Below are positions 55,356 through 64,000 of a stretch of 64,000 nucleotides of DNA, piece after piece (within the stretch, counting starts at the first letter, position 1; every line of letters starts with the position of its first letter). The notes under the pieces were generated by a model. The model saw only the letters and a program-made list of their open reading frames with translations, was not told where the DNA came from and did not search any database. The translations under genes were made by a program, and so were the position numbers. This DNA comes from Neisseriaceae bacterium JH1-16 (GTDB lineage Bacteria; Pseudomonadota; Gammaproteobacteria; Burkholderiales; Chromobacteriaceae), in NCBI GenBank assembly GCA_025989215.1, contig JAPDNP010000001.1, positions 62,001 to 126,000 on the forward strand, in the 5' to 3' direction.

Positions 55356-56140
55356 GGATCGCGCTCGGGCTGGAGTACGACGGCCGGGCGCTGGCGGGCT
55401 GGCAGACACAGCCGCACGGCAACACGGTGCAGGACGTGCTGGAGGCCGCGCTGGCATCGATCGCAGGCGGGCCGGTCGGCACGATTGCGGCAGGGCGTAC
55501 CGATGCCGGTGTGCACGCGGCGATGCAGGTGGTGCACTTCGATACCGAGGTGAACCGGCCGCTGACCGCTTGGGTACGCGGCGTCAACGCCCATCTGCCG
55601 CCGGCGGTGTCGGTGCTATGGGCCCGAGTGGTGCCGGACGAGTTCCATGCGCGCTTCTCGGCGTTTTCCCGCTCCTACAGCTATTTCCTGCTCAACCACC
55701 CGGTGCGCCCGGCGCTGACCGCCGGCAAGGTCGGCTGGTACCACTCGCCGCTCGACGTGGCTGCGATGCGCGAGGCGGCGACGACCCTGGTCGGCCGGCA
55801 CGATTTCTCCAGTTTCCGCGCCGCCGAATGCCAGGCCAAGTCGCCGGTGAAGGCGCTCGATACGTTGAATATCAGCGAGAGCGACGGGCTGATCCGTTTC
55901 GATCTGAAGGCCGATGCCTTCCTGCATCACATGGTGCGCAATATCGTCGGCGCGCTGGTCTACGTCGGCAAGGGCTCGCTCGATACCGCCGGGATGGCGG
56001 CGCTGCGCGACGCGTGCGATCGCACCAAGGCGCCGCCCACCTTCATGCCGGATGGGCTGTACCTGACCGGCGTCGGCTATCCCGAGCCGTTTGCCGTGCC
56101 GAGCGCCGCCGAGTCGGCGCGCCTGGCGCTGTGGCGCTGA
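55352..56140 (+). CDS. truA: tRNA pseudouridine(38-40) synthase
   Basis: Converts uridines 38-40 of the anticodon stem to pseudouridine. The 262-residue protein shows [11 protein letters not shown] at the start, catalytic D51 in G-R-T-D-A-G-V-H-A and the R-S-Y-x-Y motif. The ATG at 55352 overlaps the upstream stop (ATGA) and has GGAG at seven-base spacing; an ATG six bases earlier is too close to that site. The fimV-membrane protein-truA-trpF order is conserved in related bacteria. Confidence 0.96.
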   Translation: MRIALGLEYDGRALAGWQTQPHGNTVQDVLEAALASIAGGPVGTIAAGRTDAGVHAAMQVVHFDTEVNRPLTAWVRGVNAHLPPAVSVLWARVVPDEFHARFSAFSRSYSYFLLNHPVRPALTAGKVGWYHSPLDVAAMREAATTLVGRHDFSSFRAAECQAKSPVKALDTLNISESDGLIRFDLKADAFLHHMVRNIVGALVYVGKGSLDTAGMAALRDACDRTKAPPTFMPDGLYLTGVGYPEPFAVPSAAESARLALWR

Positions 56141-56168
56141 CCCGATTTTCATTCTTTCGGCCAACCTA

Positions 56169-56792
56169 ATGACGACCCGAATCAAAATCTGCGGGCTGAC
56201 CCGCCCGGACGACGCGCGCGAAGCGGCGCGGCTCGGCGCCGACGCGATCGGCCTGGTGTTCTACGCGAAAAGCCCGCGCAACGTCGGCATCGAGCAGGCG
56301 CGTGCCATCGTCGCCGCATTGCCACCGTTCGTGACCGTGGTGGCGCTGTTCGTCAATCCGACCCGCGAATGGGTGGAGGAAGTGCTGGCCGGCTGCGCCA
56401 TCGACCTGCTGCAGTTCCACGGGGAGGAAGAGCCGGCCTTCTGCCGCTCCTTCCATCGTCCCTATCTGAAGGCGGTGCGGGTGCGGGAGGCAGAGGACGT
56501 GAGGGACGCGGCTCGACAGTACCCTGACGCGCGTGGCATCCTCACCGATGCTTTCGTTGAAGGCATGCACGGCGGCACCGGCACCCAGTTCGACTGGGGC
56601 CTGCTGCCGCAACAATTATCCCTGCCGCTGGTCTTGTCCGGCGGCCTGTCGGTCGACAATGTGGCGGAGGCGGTGCGCGCAGTGCAGCCGGCCGCCGTCG
56701 ATGTGTCGAGCGGCGTCGAATCTTCCAAAGGCATCAAGGATGCCGCCCAGATGGCGGCGTTTATCGCAGGAGTTAAGCATGGATCGGTATGA
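56169..56792 (+). CDS. trpF: Phosphoribosylanthranilate isomerase
   Basis: Third step of tryptophan synthesis: Amadori rearrangement of phosphoribosylanthranilate. The 207-residue TIM barrel has catalytic C8 (K-I-C-G-L-T) and D131 (I-L-T-D-A-F) plus phosphate-binding loops (L-S-G-G-L). The ATG lies directly behind a GTTGGCCGAA copy (TTCGGCCAAC at 56156), which occupies the ribosome-binding-site position, so no normal Shine-Dalgarno is visible. Its 3' end overlaps trpB by 14 bp. Confidence 0.96.
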   Translation: MTTRIKICGLTRPDDAREAARLGADAIGLVFYAKSPRNVGIEQARAIVAALPPFVTVVALFVNPTREWVEEVLAGCAIDLLQFHGEEEPAFCRSFHRPYLKAVRVREAEDVRDAARQYPDARGILTDAFVEGMHGGTGTQFDWGLLPQQLSLPLVLSGGLSVDNVAEAVRAVQPAAVDVSSGVESSKGIKDAAQMAAFIAGVKHGSV

Positions 56793-57981
56793 CCTTCCGG
56801 ACGCGCGCGGCCATTTCGGCCCGTATGGCGGCGTCTACGTGGCGGAAACGCTGATTTCGGCCCTGGCCGAACTGAATGAAGAATATGCGCGCGCGAAGGC
56901 CGATCCGGCGTTCTGGCAAGAATACCATCACGAGCTCAAGCACTATGTCGGCCGCCCGAGCCCGGTCTATCACGCCAAGCGTCTGTCCGAGAAGCTCGGC
57001 GGCGCGCAGATCTACCTGAAGCGCGAAGACCTGAACCACACCGGCGCGCACAAGGTGAACAATACCATCGGCCAGGCACTGCTCGCCCGTCGCATGGGCA
57101 AGAAGCGCGTGATCGCCGAAACCGGCGCCGGCCAGCACGGTGTGGCCTCGGCCACCGTGGCCGCCCGCTACGGCATGGAGTGCGTGGTGTACATGGGCGC
57201 GGACGACGTACAGCGCCAGGCGCCGAACGTGTTCCGCATGAAACTGCTCGGTGCCACCGTGGTGCCGGTCGAGTCCGGCTCCAAGACGCTGAAGGACGCG
57301 ATGAACGAGGCGATGCGCGCCTGGGTCAGCAATGTCGACGACACCTTCTACATCATCGGCACCTGCGCCGGCCCGCACCCGTACCCGATGCTGGTGCGCG
57401 ACTTCCAGACCGTGATCGGCGAGGAAGCCAAGGTGCAGATGCCCGAGATGATCGGTCGTCAGCCGGACGTGGTGGTGGCCTGCGTCGGTGGCGGCTCCAA
57501 CGCGATCGGCATGTTCTACCCGTATATCGATGTGCCGGGCGTGCGCATCGTCGGCGTCGAAGCCGGCGGTGACGGCCTCGATACCGATCGCCATGCGGCG
57601 CCGCTGACCACCAATGCGCCGGTCGGCGTGCTGCACGGCAACCGTACCTATCTGATGCAGGACGAAAACGGCCAGGTGTCGGGCACCCATTCGGTGTCGG
57701 CCGGTCTCGACTACCCGGGCGTCGGCCCGGAGCACAGCTATCTGAAGGACATCGGTCGCGCCGAATACGACGTGGCGACCGATAGCGAAGCGATGGCGGC
57801 GTTCCACGAGCTGTGTCACCTCGAGGGCATCATCCCTGCGCTCGAATCGAGCCATGCACTCGCCTGGGCGATCAAGCACGCGCCGACCATGAGCAAGGAC
57901 AAGGTCATCCTGGTGAACCTGTCCGGCCGTGGCGACAAAGACATCAACACCGTCGCCGCGTTGTCCGGCATCACCCTGTAA
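56779..57981 (+). CDS. trpB: Tryptophan synthase beta chain
   Basis: PLP-dependent subunit that condenses indole and serine. The 400-residue protein has the PLP lysine K92 in H-T-G-A-H-K-V-N-N, the phosphate-binding G-G-G-S-N-A and the E-T-G-A-G-Q-H-G loop. The start overlaps the trpF stop, with AGGAG just upstream. It is followed nine bases later by trpA, so trpFBA are coupled; the anthranilate genes (trpEGDC) are not in this window, the usual split in betaproteobacteria. Confidence 0.97.
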   Translation: MDRYDLPDARGHFGPYGGVYVAETLISALAELNEEYARAKADPAFWQEYHHELKHYVGRPSPVYHAKRLSEKLGGAQIYLKREDLNHTGAHKVNNTIGQALLARRMGKKRVIAETGAGQHGVASATVAARYGMECVVYMGADDVQRQAPNVFRMKLLGATVVPVESGSKTLKDAMNEAMRAWVSNVDDTFYIIGTCAGPHPYPMLVRDFQTVIGEEAKVQMPEMIGRQPDVVVACVGGGSNAIGMFYPYIDVPGVRIVGVEAGGDGLDTDRHAAPLTTNAPVGVLHGNRTYLMQDENGQVSGTHSVSAGLDYPGVGPEHSYLKDIGRAEYDVATDSEAMAAFHELCHLEGIIPALESSHALAWAIKHAPTMSKDKVILVNLSGRGDKDINTVAALSGITL

Positions 57982-57990
57982 GGAGCCGCC

Positions 57991-58779
57991 ATGTCCCGTA
58001 TTGCCGCTACTTTTGCGCGCCTGGCTGGCCAGAAGGCGCTGATTCCGTACATCACCGCCGGTGATCCGAACCCGGGCCTGACCGTCAGCCTGATGCATGG
58101 CCTGGTCGACGGCGGCGCCGACATCATCGAGCTGGGCGTGCCGTTCTCCGACCCGATGGCCGACGGCCCGGTGATCCAGCGCGCCGCCGAACGCGCGCTG
58201 CTGCACAACGTCAGTCTGCGCGATGTGTTGAAGATGGTTGCCGAGTTTCGCCAAACGAATCAGGACACCCCGGTGGTGCTGATGGGTTACCTCAATCCGG
58301 TCGTGGCGATGGGCTATACCGAATTTGCCAGAGCCGCACACGCGGCTGGCGTCGACGGTGTGCTGTCGGTCGATTGCCCGCCGGAAGAGTCGGAAGAACT
58401 GGCCGCCGAGCTGGAAGCGCAGGGCATCGATCCAATCTTCCTGCTGGCGCCGACCACGCCGGAGCCGCGCATCGCCGAAATCGCCCGCCATGCACGCGGT
58501 TACGTCTACTATGTGTCGCTCAAGGGCGTCACAGGTGCGGCGAATTTGGATATTGCCGACGTTGGGCGTAAAATTGCGCGCCTGCGCGAACATATCACGC
58601 TGCCGATCGGTGTCGGCTTCGGTATCCGCGACGCCGAAACGGCGCGCGCCATTGCCGGCGTAGCCGACGCCGTTGTCGTCGGCAGCCGCTTGGTGCAGGA
58701 AATCGAGGCGGCAACACCCGAAACCGCCAGAGAGCGGTTAACTCGTCTGGTCGCGGAACTGAAAACCGCGATCCATTAA
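57991..58779 (+). CDS. trpA: Tryptophan synthase alpha chain
   Basis: Cleaves indole-3-glycerol phosphate to indole, which is channelled to TrpB. The 262-residue TIM barrel has catalytic E47 ([11 protein letters not shown]) and D58, and the C-terminal phosphate-binding G-F-G-I and G-S-R loops. An AGGAG ribosome binding site precedes the ATG. accD follows in the same direction. Confidence 0.97.
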   Translation: MSRIAATFARLAGQKALIPYITAGDPNPGLTVSLMHGLVDGGADIIELGVPFSDPMADGPVIQRAAERALLHNVSLRDVLKMVAEFRQTNQDTPVVLMGYLNPVVAMGYTEFARAAHAAGVDGVLSVDCPPEESEELAAELEAQGIDPIFLLAPTTPEPRIAEIARHARGYVYYVSLKGVTGAANLDIADVGRKIARLREHITLPIGVGFGIRDAETARAIAGVADAVVVGSRLVQEIEAATPETARERLTRLVAELKTAIH

Positions 58780-58824
58780 CAGACACATGGGGCTCGACGT
58801 ATCGGGCCCCAGTTGCAACATGCG

Positions 58825-58845
58825 TTCGGCCAACCTTGGCCGAAC
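58825..58845. repeat. Near-perfect palindrome of two GTTGGCCGAA-type copies before accD
   Basis: GTTCGGCCAA-CC-TTGGCCGAAC: two inverted 10-base arms with only two bases between, ending about 20 bp before the accD start codon and just upstream of its AAGGAG. It can form a hairpin in the accD leader and might attenuate read-through from trpA, but has no T-tract. Confidence 0.7.
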
Positions 58846-58863
58846 CGCTTTCAAGGAGTCCGC

Positions 58864-59733
58864 ATGAGCTGGTTGAACAAGCTCCTGCCGCCGAAGATCA
58901 AGCGCGACAGCCGCGCCACCATGCCCTCGGCGGTGCCTGAAGGGTTGTGGAGCAAATGCTCGGCGTGCGAGGCCGTGCTGTACTACACCGACCTGGAGGC
59001 CAATCTGCAGGTCTGCCCGAAGTGCAATCACCATCATTCGGTGCGCGCACGGGCCCGGCTCGACATGCTGCTCGACGCCGAAGGTCGGCGCGAGATCGGC
59101 GCCGAGGTCAAGCCGGTCGACATCCTGAAATTCAAGGATGGCAAACGTTATCCGGACCGCCTGTCCGCCGCCCATAACGACACTGGCGAGGATGATGCGC
59201 TGGTGGTGATGCAGGGCAGTATGAACGGCGTGCCGGTGGTGGCTGCCGCATTCGAATTCAAGTTCATCGGCGGTTCGATGGGCTCGGTGGTGGGTGAGCG
59301 CTTCGTGCGCGGCGTGCAAGCCGCCATCGAGGCGAAGGCGCCGTTCATCTGCGTGGCCGCTTCCGGTGGTGCGCGGATGCAGGAAGGCCTGAACTCGCTG
59401 ATGCAGATGGCCAAGACCAGCGCCGCGTTGCAGCTGCTGACTGAAGCCCGTCTGCCGTTCGTCTCGGTGCTGACCGATCCGACCATGGGTGGCGTGTCCG
59501 CTTCGTTCGCCTTCCTTGGGGACGTGGTGATCGGCGAGCCGGGCGCGCTGATCGGCTTTGCCGGCCCGCGCGTGATCGAGCAGACCGTGCGCGAGACGCT
59601 GCCGGAGGGCTTCCAGCGTTCCGAGTTCCTGATCGAGAAGGGCGCGATCGACATGATCGTCGACCGTCGCGTGTTGAAGGACAAGATCACCACGCTGCTG
59701 ACCTTGCTACTGAAGGAGCCGGCGGTCGCCTGA
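58864..59733 (+). CDS. accD: Acetyl-CoA carboxylase carboxyltransferase subunit beta
   Basis: Transfers the carboxyl group from biotin carrier protein to acetyl-CoA, giving malonyl-CoA, with AccA. The 289-residue protein has the N-terminal four-cysteine zinc ribbon (C-S-A-C ... C-P-K-C, about 29-52) and the crotonase-like core with the G-G-A-R-M and G-G-V-S-A-S-F oxyanion loops. M-S-W-L-N-K-L-L-P is the conserved start; AAGGAG precedes it. In many proteobacteria folC and a SPOR-domain gene come next, but here a terminator and a non-coding region follow. Confidence 0.97.
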   Translation: MSWLNKLLPPKIKRDSRATMPSAVPEGLWSKCSACEAVLYYTDLEANLQVCPKCNHHHSVRARARLDMLLDAEGRREIGAEVKPVDILKFKDGKRYPDRLSAAHNDTGEDDALVVMQGSMNGVPVVAAAFEFKFIGGSMGSVVGERFVRGVQAAIEAKAPFICVAASGGARMQEGLNSLMQMAKTSAALQLLTEARLPFVSVLTDPTMGGVSASFAFLGDVVIGEPGALIGFAGPRVIEQTVRETLPEGFQRSEFLIEKGAIDMIVDRRVLKDKITTLLTLLLKEPAVA

Positions 59734-59752
59734 TCGCTTGTCGCACCGTATT

Positions 59753-59786
59753 AACGCCGCCCGCGTTCACGCCGGCGGCGTTTTTT
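59753..59786 (+). terminator. Rho-independent terminator of accD
   Basis: A 9-bp stem (AACGCCGCC / GGCGGCGTT) with a 12-base loop and T6, 20 bp after the accD stop. Confidence 0.85.
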
Positions 59787-59973
59787 CATGCCTGATAGGC
59801 TGCGCTGCTCAATTTCTGCGATGCGCAGGCAGTTTATTGTTTTTAAAGAAAAAATTCGGCATCGGTGTCGGCTGCCCATCCTGCTGTGCGGGCGGTGTGG
59901 AGCTCGAGAAGAGCGGCATTGCCGTAAATCTACGCAGTGGGATCGGCCCACTGTTTTTTAAGAGAAAAATCAC

Positions 59974-60020
59974 TTATCAACAGGGATGTCCACAGCTTTT
60001 TCCCGATTCTTTGTGGACAA
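59974..60020. promoter_or_regulatory. Cluster of three DnaA-box-like 9-mers
   Basis: TTATCAACA (59974; one mismatch to TTATCCACA), ATGTCCACA (59986; two mismatches) and, inverted, TTGTCCACA (60012-60020; one mismatch), beside A+T-rich tracts. It could be a DnaA titration or regulatory site, or part of an origin; no dnaA, dnaN or other origin-marker gene is present in the window. Confidence 0.4.
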
Positions 60021-60047
60021 CTGGCAGTGGAAATAGTGTCTGACTGC

Positions 60048-60058
60048 TTGTCGGACAA
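60048..60058. promoter_or_regulatory. Palindrome TTGTCGGACAA (candidate operator)
   Basis: Identical to the site between fabI and yejA. It lies between the accD terminator and the end of the ABC-F gene, so no obvious target starts beside it. Confidence 0.3.
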
Positions 60059-60147
60059 TTGATGTCGAGGGCATGCTGGAACTGGGTGGTGAACCGAACC
60101 GATTCGGCCTTGGGTGGGGCCGTCGATTGACGGCCCGCGGGTGTGAA

Positions 60148-62058
<1,911 letters not shown>

Positions 62059-62138
62059 GGGCTCGTCGGTAAGGCGGCCATCGCGTCGCAAGGCTGGCTG
62101 AAAGGCGGCGCGTGGCGGGTAATCGATAAATGAAAGGG

Positions 62139-63164
62139 TCAGACCTTCGGCAGCGTGCCCAGGTCCCAGCGCGGCTTCACGCCGAAGCCGCCGGCCTCGC
62201 GGGCAAACTTCAGCCGCTGGGCGCCGGCGTAGGCGATCATCGCGCCGTTGTCGGTGCACAGCGCCAGCGGCGGGTAGAACACCGCGAAGCCGCGCTTAGT
62301 GGCGGCCGCATCGAGTGCCGTGCGCAGCTGTTTGTTGGCGCCGACGCCGCCGGCGACCACCAGCTGATTCATGTCGGCGCGCTTCAGCGCTTTCAGCGAC
62401 TTCTGCACCAGCACATCCACGATCGCCTCCTGGAAGGCGCGGCAGATGTCGTTGCGGGTGGCGTCGTCGAGTTCACCCGACTCGGCTTGTACCTGCTTGA
62501 CCAAGGTCAGCACTGCCGTCTTCAGCCCCGAGAAGCTCATCTCCAGATTGTCCGACTTCAGCATTGGGCGCGGCAACGTAAAGCGGTTCGGATCGCCCTT
62601 TTCGGCCAACTGCGACAGCAGTGGGCCGCCGGGATAGGGCAGGCCGAGCAGCTTGGCGGTCTTGTCGAACGCTTCGCCGGCGGCGTCGTCGAGCGTCTCG
62701 CCGAGAATCTCGTAGTCGCCGACGCCGCGCACCGCCATCAGCTGGGTGTGGCCGCCGGAAACCAGCAGCGCGACGAAGGGGAAGGTCGGGTGCGGTTCGG
62801 CCAACAGCGGTGACAGCAGGTGGCCTTCCAGGTGGTGCACGCTGATCACCGGAATGCCCAGGCCGAACGCTAGTGCATTGGCGTAGCTGGCGCCGACCAG
62901 CAGCGCGCCGCCCAGGCCGGGACCCTCGGTGTAGGCGATCGCGTCGAGATCGGCTAGCGTCTTGCCGGCCTCGGCCAGGCAGGCCTCGGTCAGCGGCACG
63001 ACGCGGCGGATGTGGTCGCGGCTGGCCAGCTCAGGCACCACGCCGCCGTACTCGGCGTGCATCGCCATCTGCGTGTGCAGGTGGTGCGCGATCAGCCCGG
63101 CATCGGTGTCGTAGAGGGCGACGCCGGTCTCGTCGCAGGAAGATTCAATACCCAGTACCAACAT
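62139..63164 (-). CDS. tsaD: tRNA N6-threonylcarbamoyladenosine transferase component TsaD
   Basis: Transfers the threonylcarbamoyl group to A37 of ANN-decoding tRNAs, with TsaB and TsaE. The 341-residue protein of the ASKHA fold shows G-I-E-S-S-C-D-E-T at the start, the metal-binding histidines in H-H-L-E-G-H, the V-S-G-G-H-T loop and the late G-G-V-G-A-N and D-N-G-A-M motifs. M-L-V-L-G-I-E-S-S is the conserved N-terminus, so I chose 63164; an ATG nine bases upstream (63173) is possible. Two uptake-like 10-mers are in L-A-E phase. Confidence 0.96.
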   Translation of the reverse strand: MLVLGIESSCDETGVALYDTDAGLIAHHLHTQMAMHAEYGGVVPELASRDHIRRVVPLTEACLAEAGKTLADLDAIAYTEGPGLGGALLVGASYANALAFGLGIPVISVHHLEGHLLSPLLAEPHPTFPFVALLVSGGHTQLMAVRGVGDYEILGETLDDAAGEAFDKTAKLLGLPYPGGPLLSQLAEKGDPNRFTLPRPMLKSDNLEMSFSGLKTAVLTLVKQVQAESGELDDATRNDICRAFQEAIVDVLVQKSLKALKRADMNQLVVAGGVGANKQLRTALDAAATKRGFAVFYPPLALCTDNGAMIAYAGAQRLKFAREAGGFGVKPRWDLGTLPKV

Positions 63165-63274
63165 GGCGGTCATCAAAGCAAGTCAAGGTGGCCATTTTAC
63201 CGGCGATTGTTGGTTCTCCCAAACCGGGATGCTACTCTATGCCGTTAGCGTCAAATAATTAGGCAGAGAGCGCA

Positions 63275-63694
63275 ATGAAAGGCAGATTGAAGTGGGTGGA
63301 TGGTGTGTGCTTCATGGGCGAAACCGGTAGCGGTCACGCCGTGGTGATGGACGGCGCCCCGGAGGGCGGCGGCCGTAACCTGGGGCCGCGTCCGATGGAG
63401 CTGTTGCTGATGGGTACCGCCGGCTGCACTAGCTACGACGTGATCAACATCCTGAAGAAGTCGCGCCAGGATGTGCGCGACTGCTGGGTGGAGATGGAGG
63501 CCGAGCGCGCCGACGTCGAGCCCAAGGTGTTTACCAAGATTCACTTCCACTTCGTGGTGGTCGGTCGCAATCTGAAGCCGGATACGGTCGAGCGTGCGAT
63601 CAAGCTGTCGGCCGAAAAATACTGTTCGGCATCGATCATGCTCGGCAAGACCGCCGATATCACGCACGATTTCGAAGTGCGCGAGTACGAGTAA
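63275..63694 (+). CDS. OsmC/Ohr family protein
   Basis: A 139-residue OsmC-fold protein. Two conserved cysteines, in A-G-C-T-S-Y-D (about 50) and E-K-Y-C-S-A-S (about 110), are the redox pair that reduces organic hydroperoxides in the OsmC/Ohr families, and R-P-M-E-L-L-L-M-G matches the family helix. Its length and sequence fit the YhfA-like subgroup. It probably protects against oxidative or osmotic stress. GAGAGCG lies before the ATG. An imperfect G+C-rich hairpin without T-tract follows its stop (about 63708-63727). Confidence 0.9.
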   Translation: MKGRLKWVDGVCFMGETGSGHAVVMDGAPEGGGRNLGPRPMELLLMGTAGCTSYDVINILKKSRQDVRDCWVEMEAERADVEPKVFTKIHFHFVVVGRNLKPDTVERAIKLSAEKYCSASIMLGKTADITHDFEVREYE

Positions 63695-63869
63695 GCGTCA
63701 GGACGGTGGGTCACCCTTGGGTGGCCCGCGCTGCATCTGCACCCATCTGGCGTATTTTCTCTTGGCCGTCTACCGGGCTTTGGTGAATATTTGATTGTCG
63801 TCAAGCCTTGCTGTGCCTGGCTTTGGGCCGGAGTTTCGGTCAAAATTGCCGCCTGCACTGTTGTTGATT

Positions 63870-63887
63870 TGTCGCCAATTGCCGACA
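63870..63887. promoter_or_regulatory. GlrR-type site (TGTC-N10-GACA) near the right edge
   Basis: TGTCGCC-AATT-GCCGACA matches the GlrR consensus and strongly resembles the two sites before the BON gene. It stands about 92 bp upstream of a sigma-54-like promoter. Confidence 0.65.
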
Positions 63888-63978
63888 GCAGCGGCAAATT
63901 TTGCCGGTTCTTGGTTTTGTCTTTTAAATGTCGGATATATTTGCGTGGTTTTGCTAAACGATACGTTCAAAATCTCGC

Positions 63979-63994
63979 TGGCATGAATCATGCT
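63979..63994 (+). promoter_or_regulatory. Probable sigma-54 promoter reading out of the window
   Basis: TGGCATG-AATC-ATGCT keeps the invariant GG (-24) and GC (-12) with the correct 10-base distance and has two mismatches to consensus. The start point would lie just beyond position 64000. Confidence 0.6.
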
Positions 63995-64000
63995 TAATGC

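Larger units (their letters stand above)
59787..60147. other. Non-coding region with A+T-rich tracts and DnaA-box-like sequences
   Basis: About 360 bp without a gene. It holds two A+T-rich stretches (near 59831-59856 and 59952-59975), three DnaA-box-like 9-mers within 47 bp (59974-60020) and a TTGTCGGACAA palindrome (60048). The minus-strand ABC-F gene ends at its right border. Confidence 0.6.
63695..64000. other. Intergenic region at the right edge with a regulated promoter
   Basis: No gene is seen. The region is A+T-richer toward the end and contains a TGTC-N10-GACA site (63870-63887) and a sigma-54-like promoter (63979-63994) pointing out of the window. Confidence 0.6.

Noticed and set aside
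59974-60058. Chromosomal origin of replication
   Set aside because: Only three imperfect DnaA boxes and no dnaA/dnaN/gidA neighbours; kept as a DnaA-box-like cluster.

Overview
The window is a stretch of a Gram-negative betaproteobacterial chromosome, most likely from the Neisseriales (Chromobacteriaceae-like). The evidence is a Neisseria-like FabI, the gene order asd - asd paralogue - fimV - truA - trpF - trpB - trpA - accD, an entericidin-like lipoprotein between leuC and leuD, high G+C, and a 10-base oligonucleotide (GTTGGCCGAA) repeated about 45 times that behaves like a DNA uptake sequence. No rRNA, tRNA, CRISPR array or intact insertion sequence was seen.

Layout. 1-6.1 kb is accessory: a ThDP-dependent enzyme cut by the left edge, a flavin amine oxidase, a phytanoyl-CoA-type dioxygenase with a divergent LysR regulator, and the ferredoxin end of a truncated reductase. 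6.1-10.2 kb holds glutathione-dependent formaldehyde detoxification (fghA, adhC, divergent LysR) and fabI. 10.3-15.8 kb is yejABEF peptide import. 16-17.7 kb is trxA and rho. 17.9-21.9 kb is a GlrK/QseG/GlrR-type envelope two-component system, followed by a BON-domain gene behind two TGTC-N10-GACA sites and a near-perfect sigma-54 promoter. 22-30 kb carries an orphan valine-rich leader with a terminator, putA, livK, an adenine/adenosine deaminase, an isochorismatase-like hydrolase and a GlsB-type membrane protein. 29.9-32.8 kb is a MerR regulator divergent from a heavy-metal P-type ATPase. 33-37.7 kb has a ClpP-like protease, htpX, a CorC/HlyC protein, a candidate minus-strand sRNA and a thioesterase. 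37.8-42 kb groups mnmC, mnmH and selD, which act in wobble-uridine modification and selenation. 42-50 kb has an FAH hydrolase, hslR, leuC-ecn-leuD-cupin-membrane protein-leuB, a double GNAT and asd. 50-59.7 kb has a 2-hydroxyacid dehydrogenase, a second asd-like gene, fimV, a membrane protein, truA, trpFBA and accD. 60-64 kb has a DnaA-box-like cluster, an ABC-F protein, tsaD, an OsmC protein and a second GlrR-like site plus sigma-54 promoter running off the right edge.

Four signals stand out. First, the uptake-sequence-like GTTGGCCGAA is placed in coding DNA only as L-A-E, F-G-Q or S-A-N in every case I checked, and pairs up between genes as hairpins. Second, the GlrR-type sites and sigma-54 promoters suggest a local regulon: the BON gene, and whatever starts just past the right edge. 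Third, a TTGTC-N-GACAA palindrome lies upstream of yejA, putA and livK, all amino-acid or peptide uptake and catabolism genes. Fourth, a possible C-rich small RNA lies on the minus strand near 37 kb. Counts and motif positions were read by eye and may be off by a base or a few copies.
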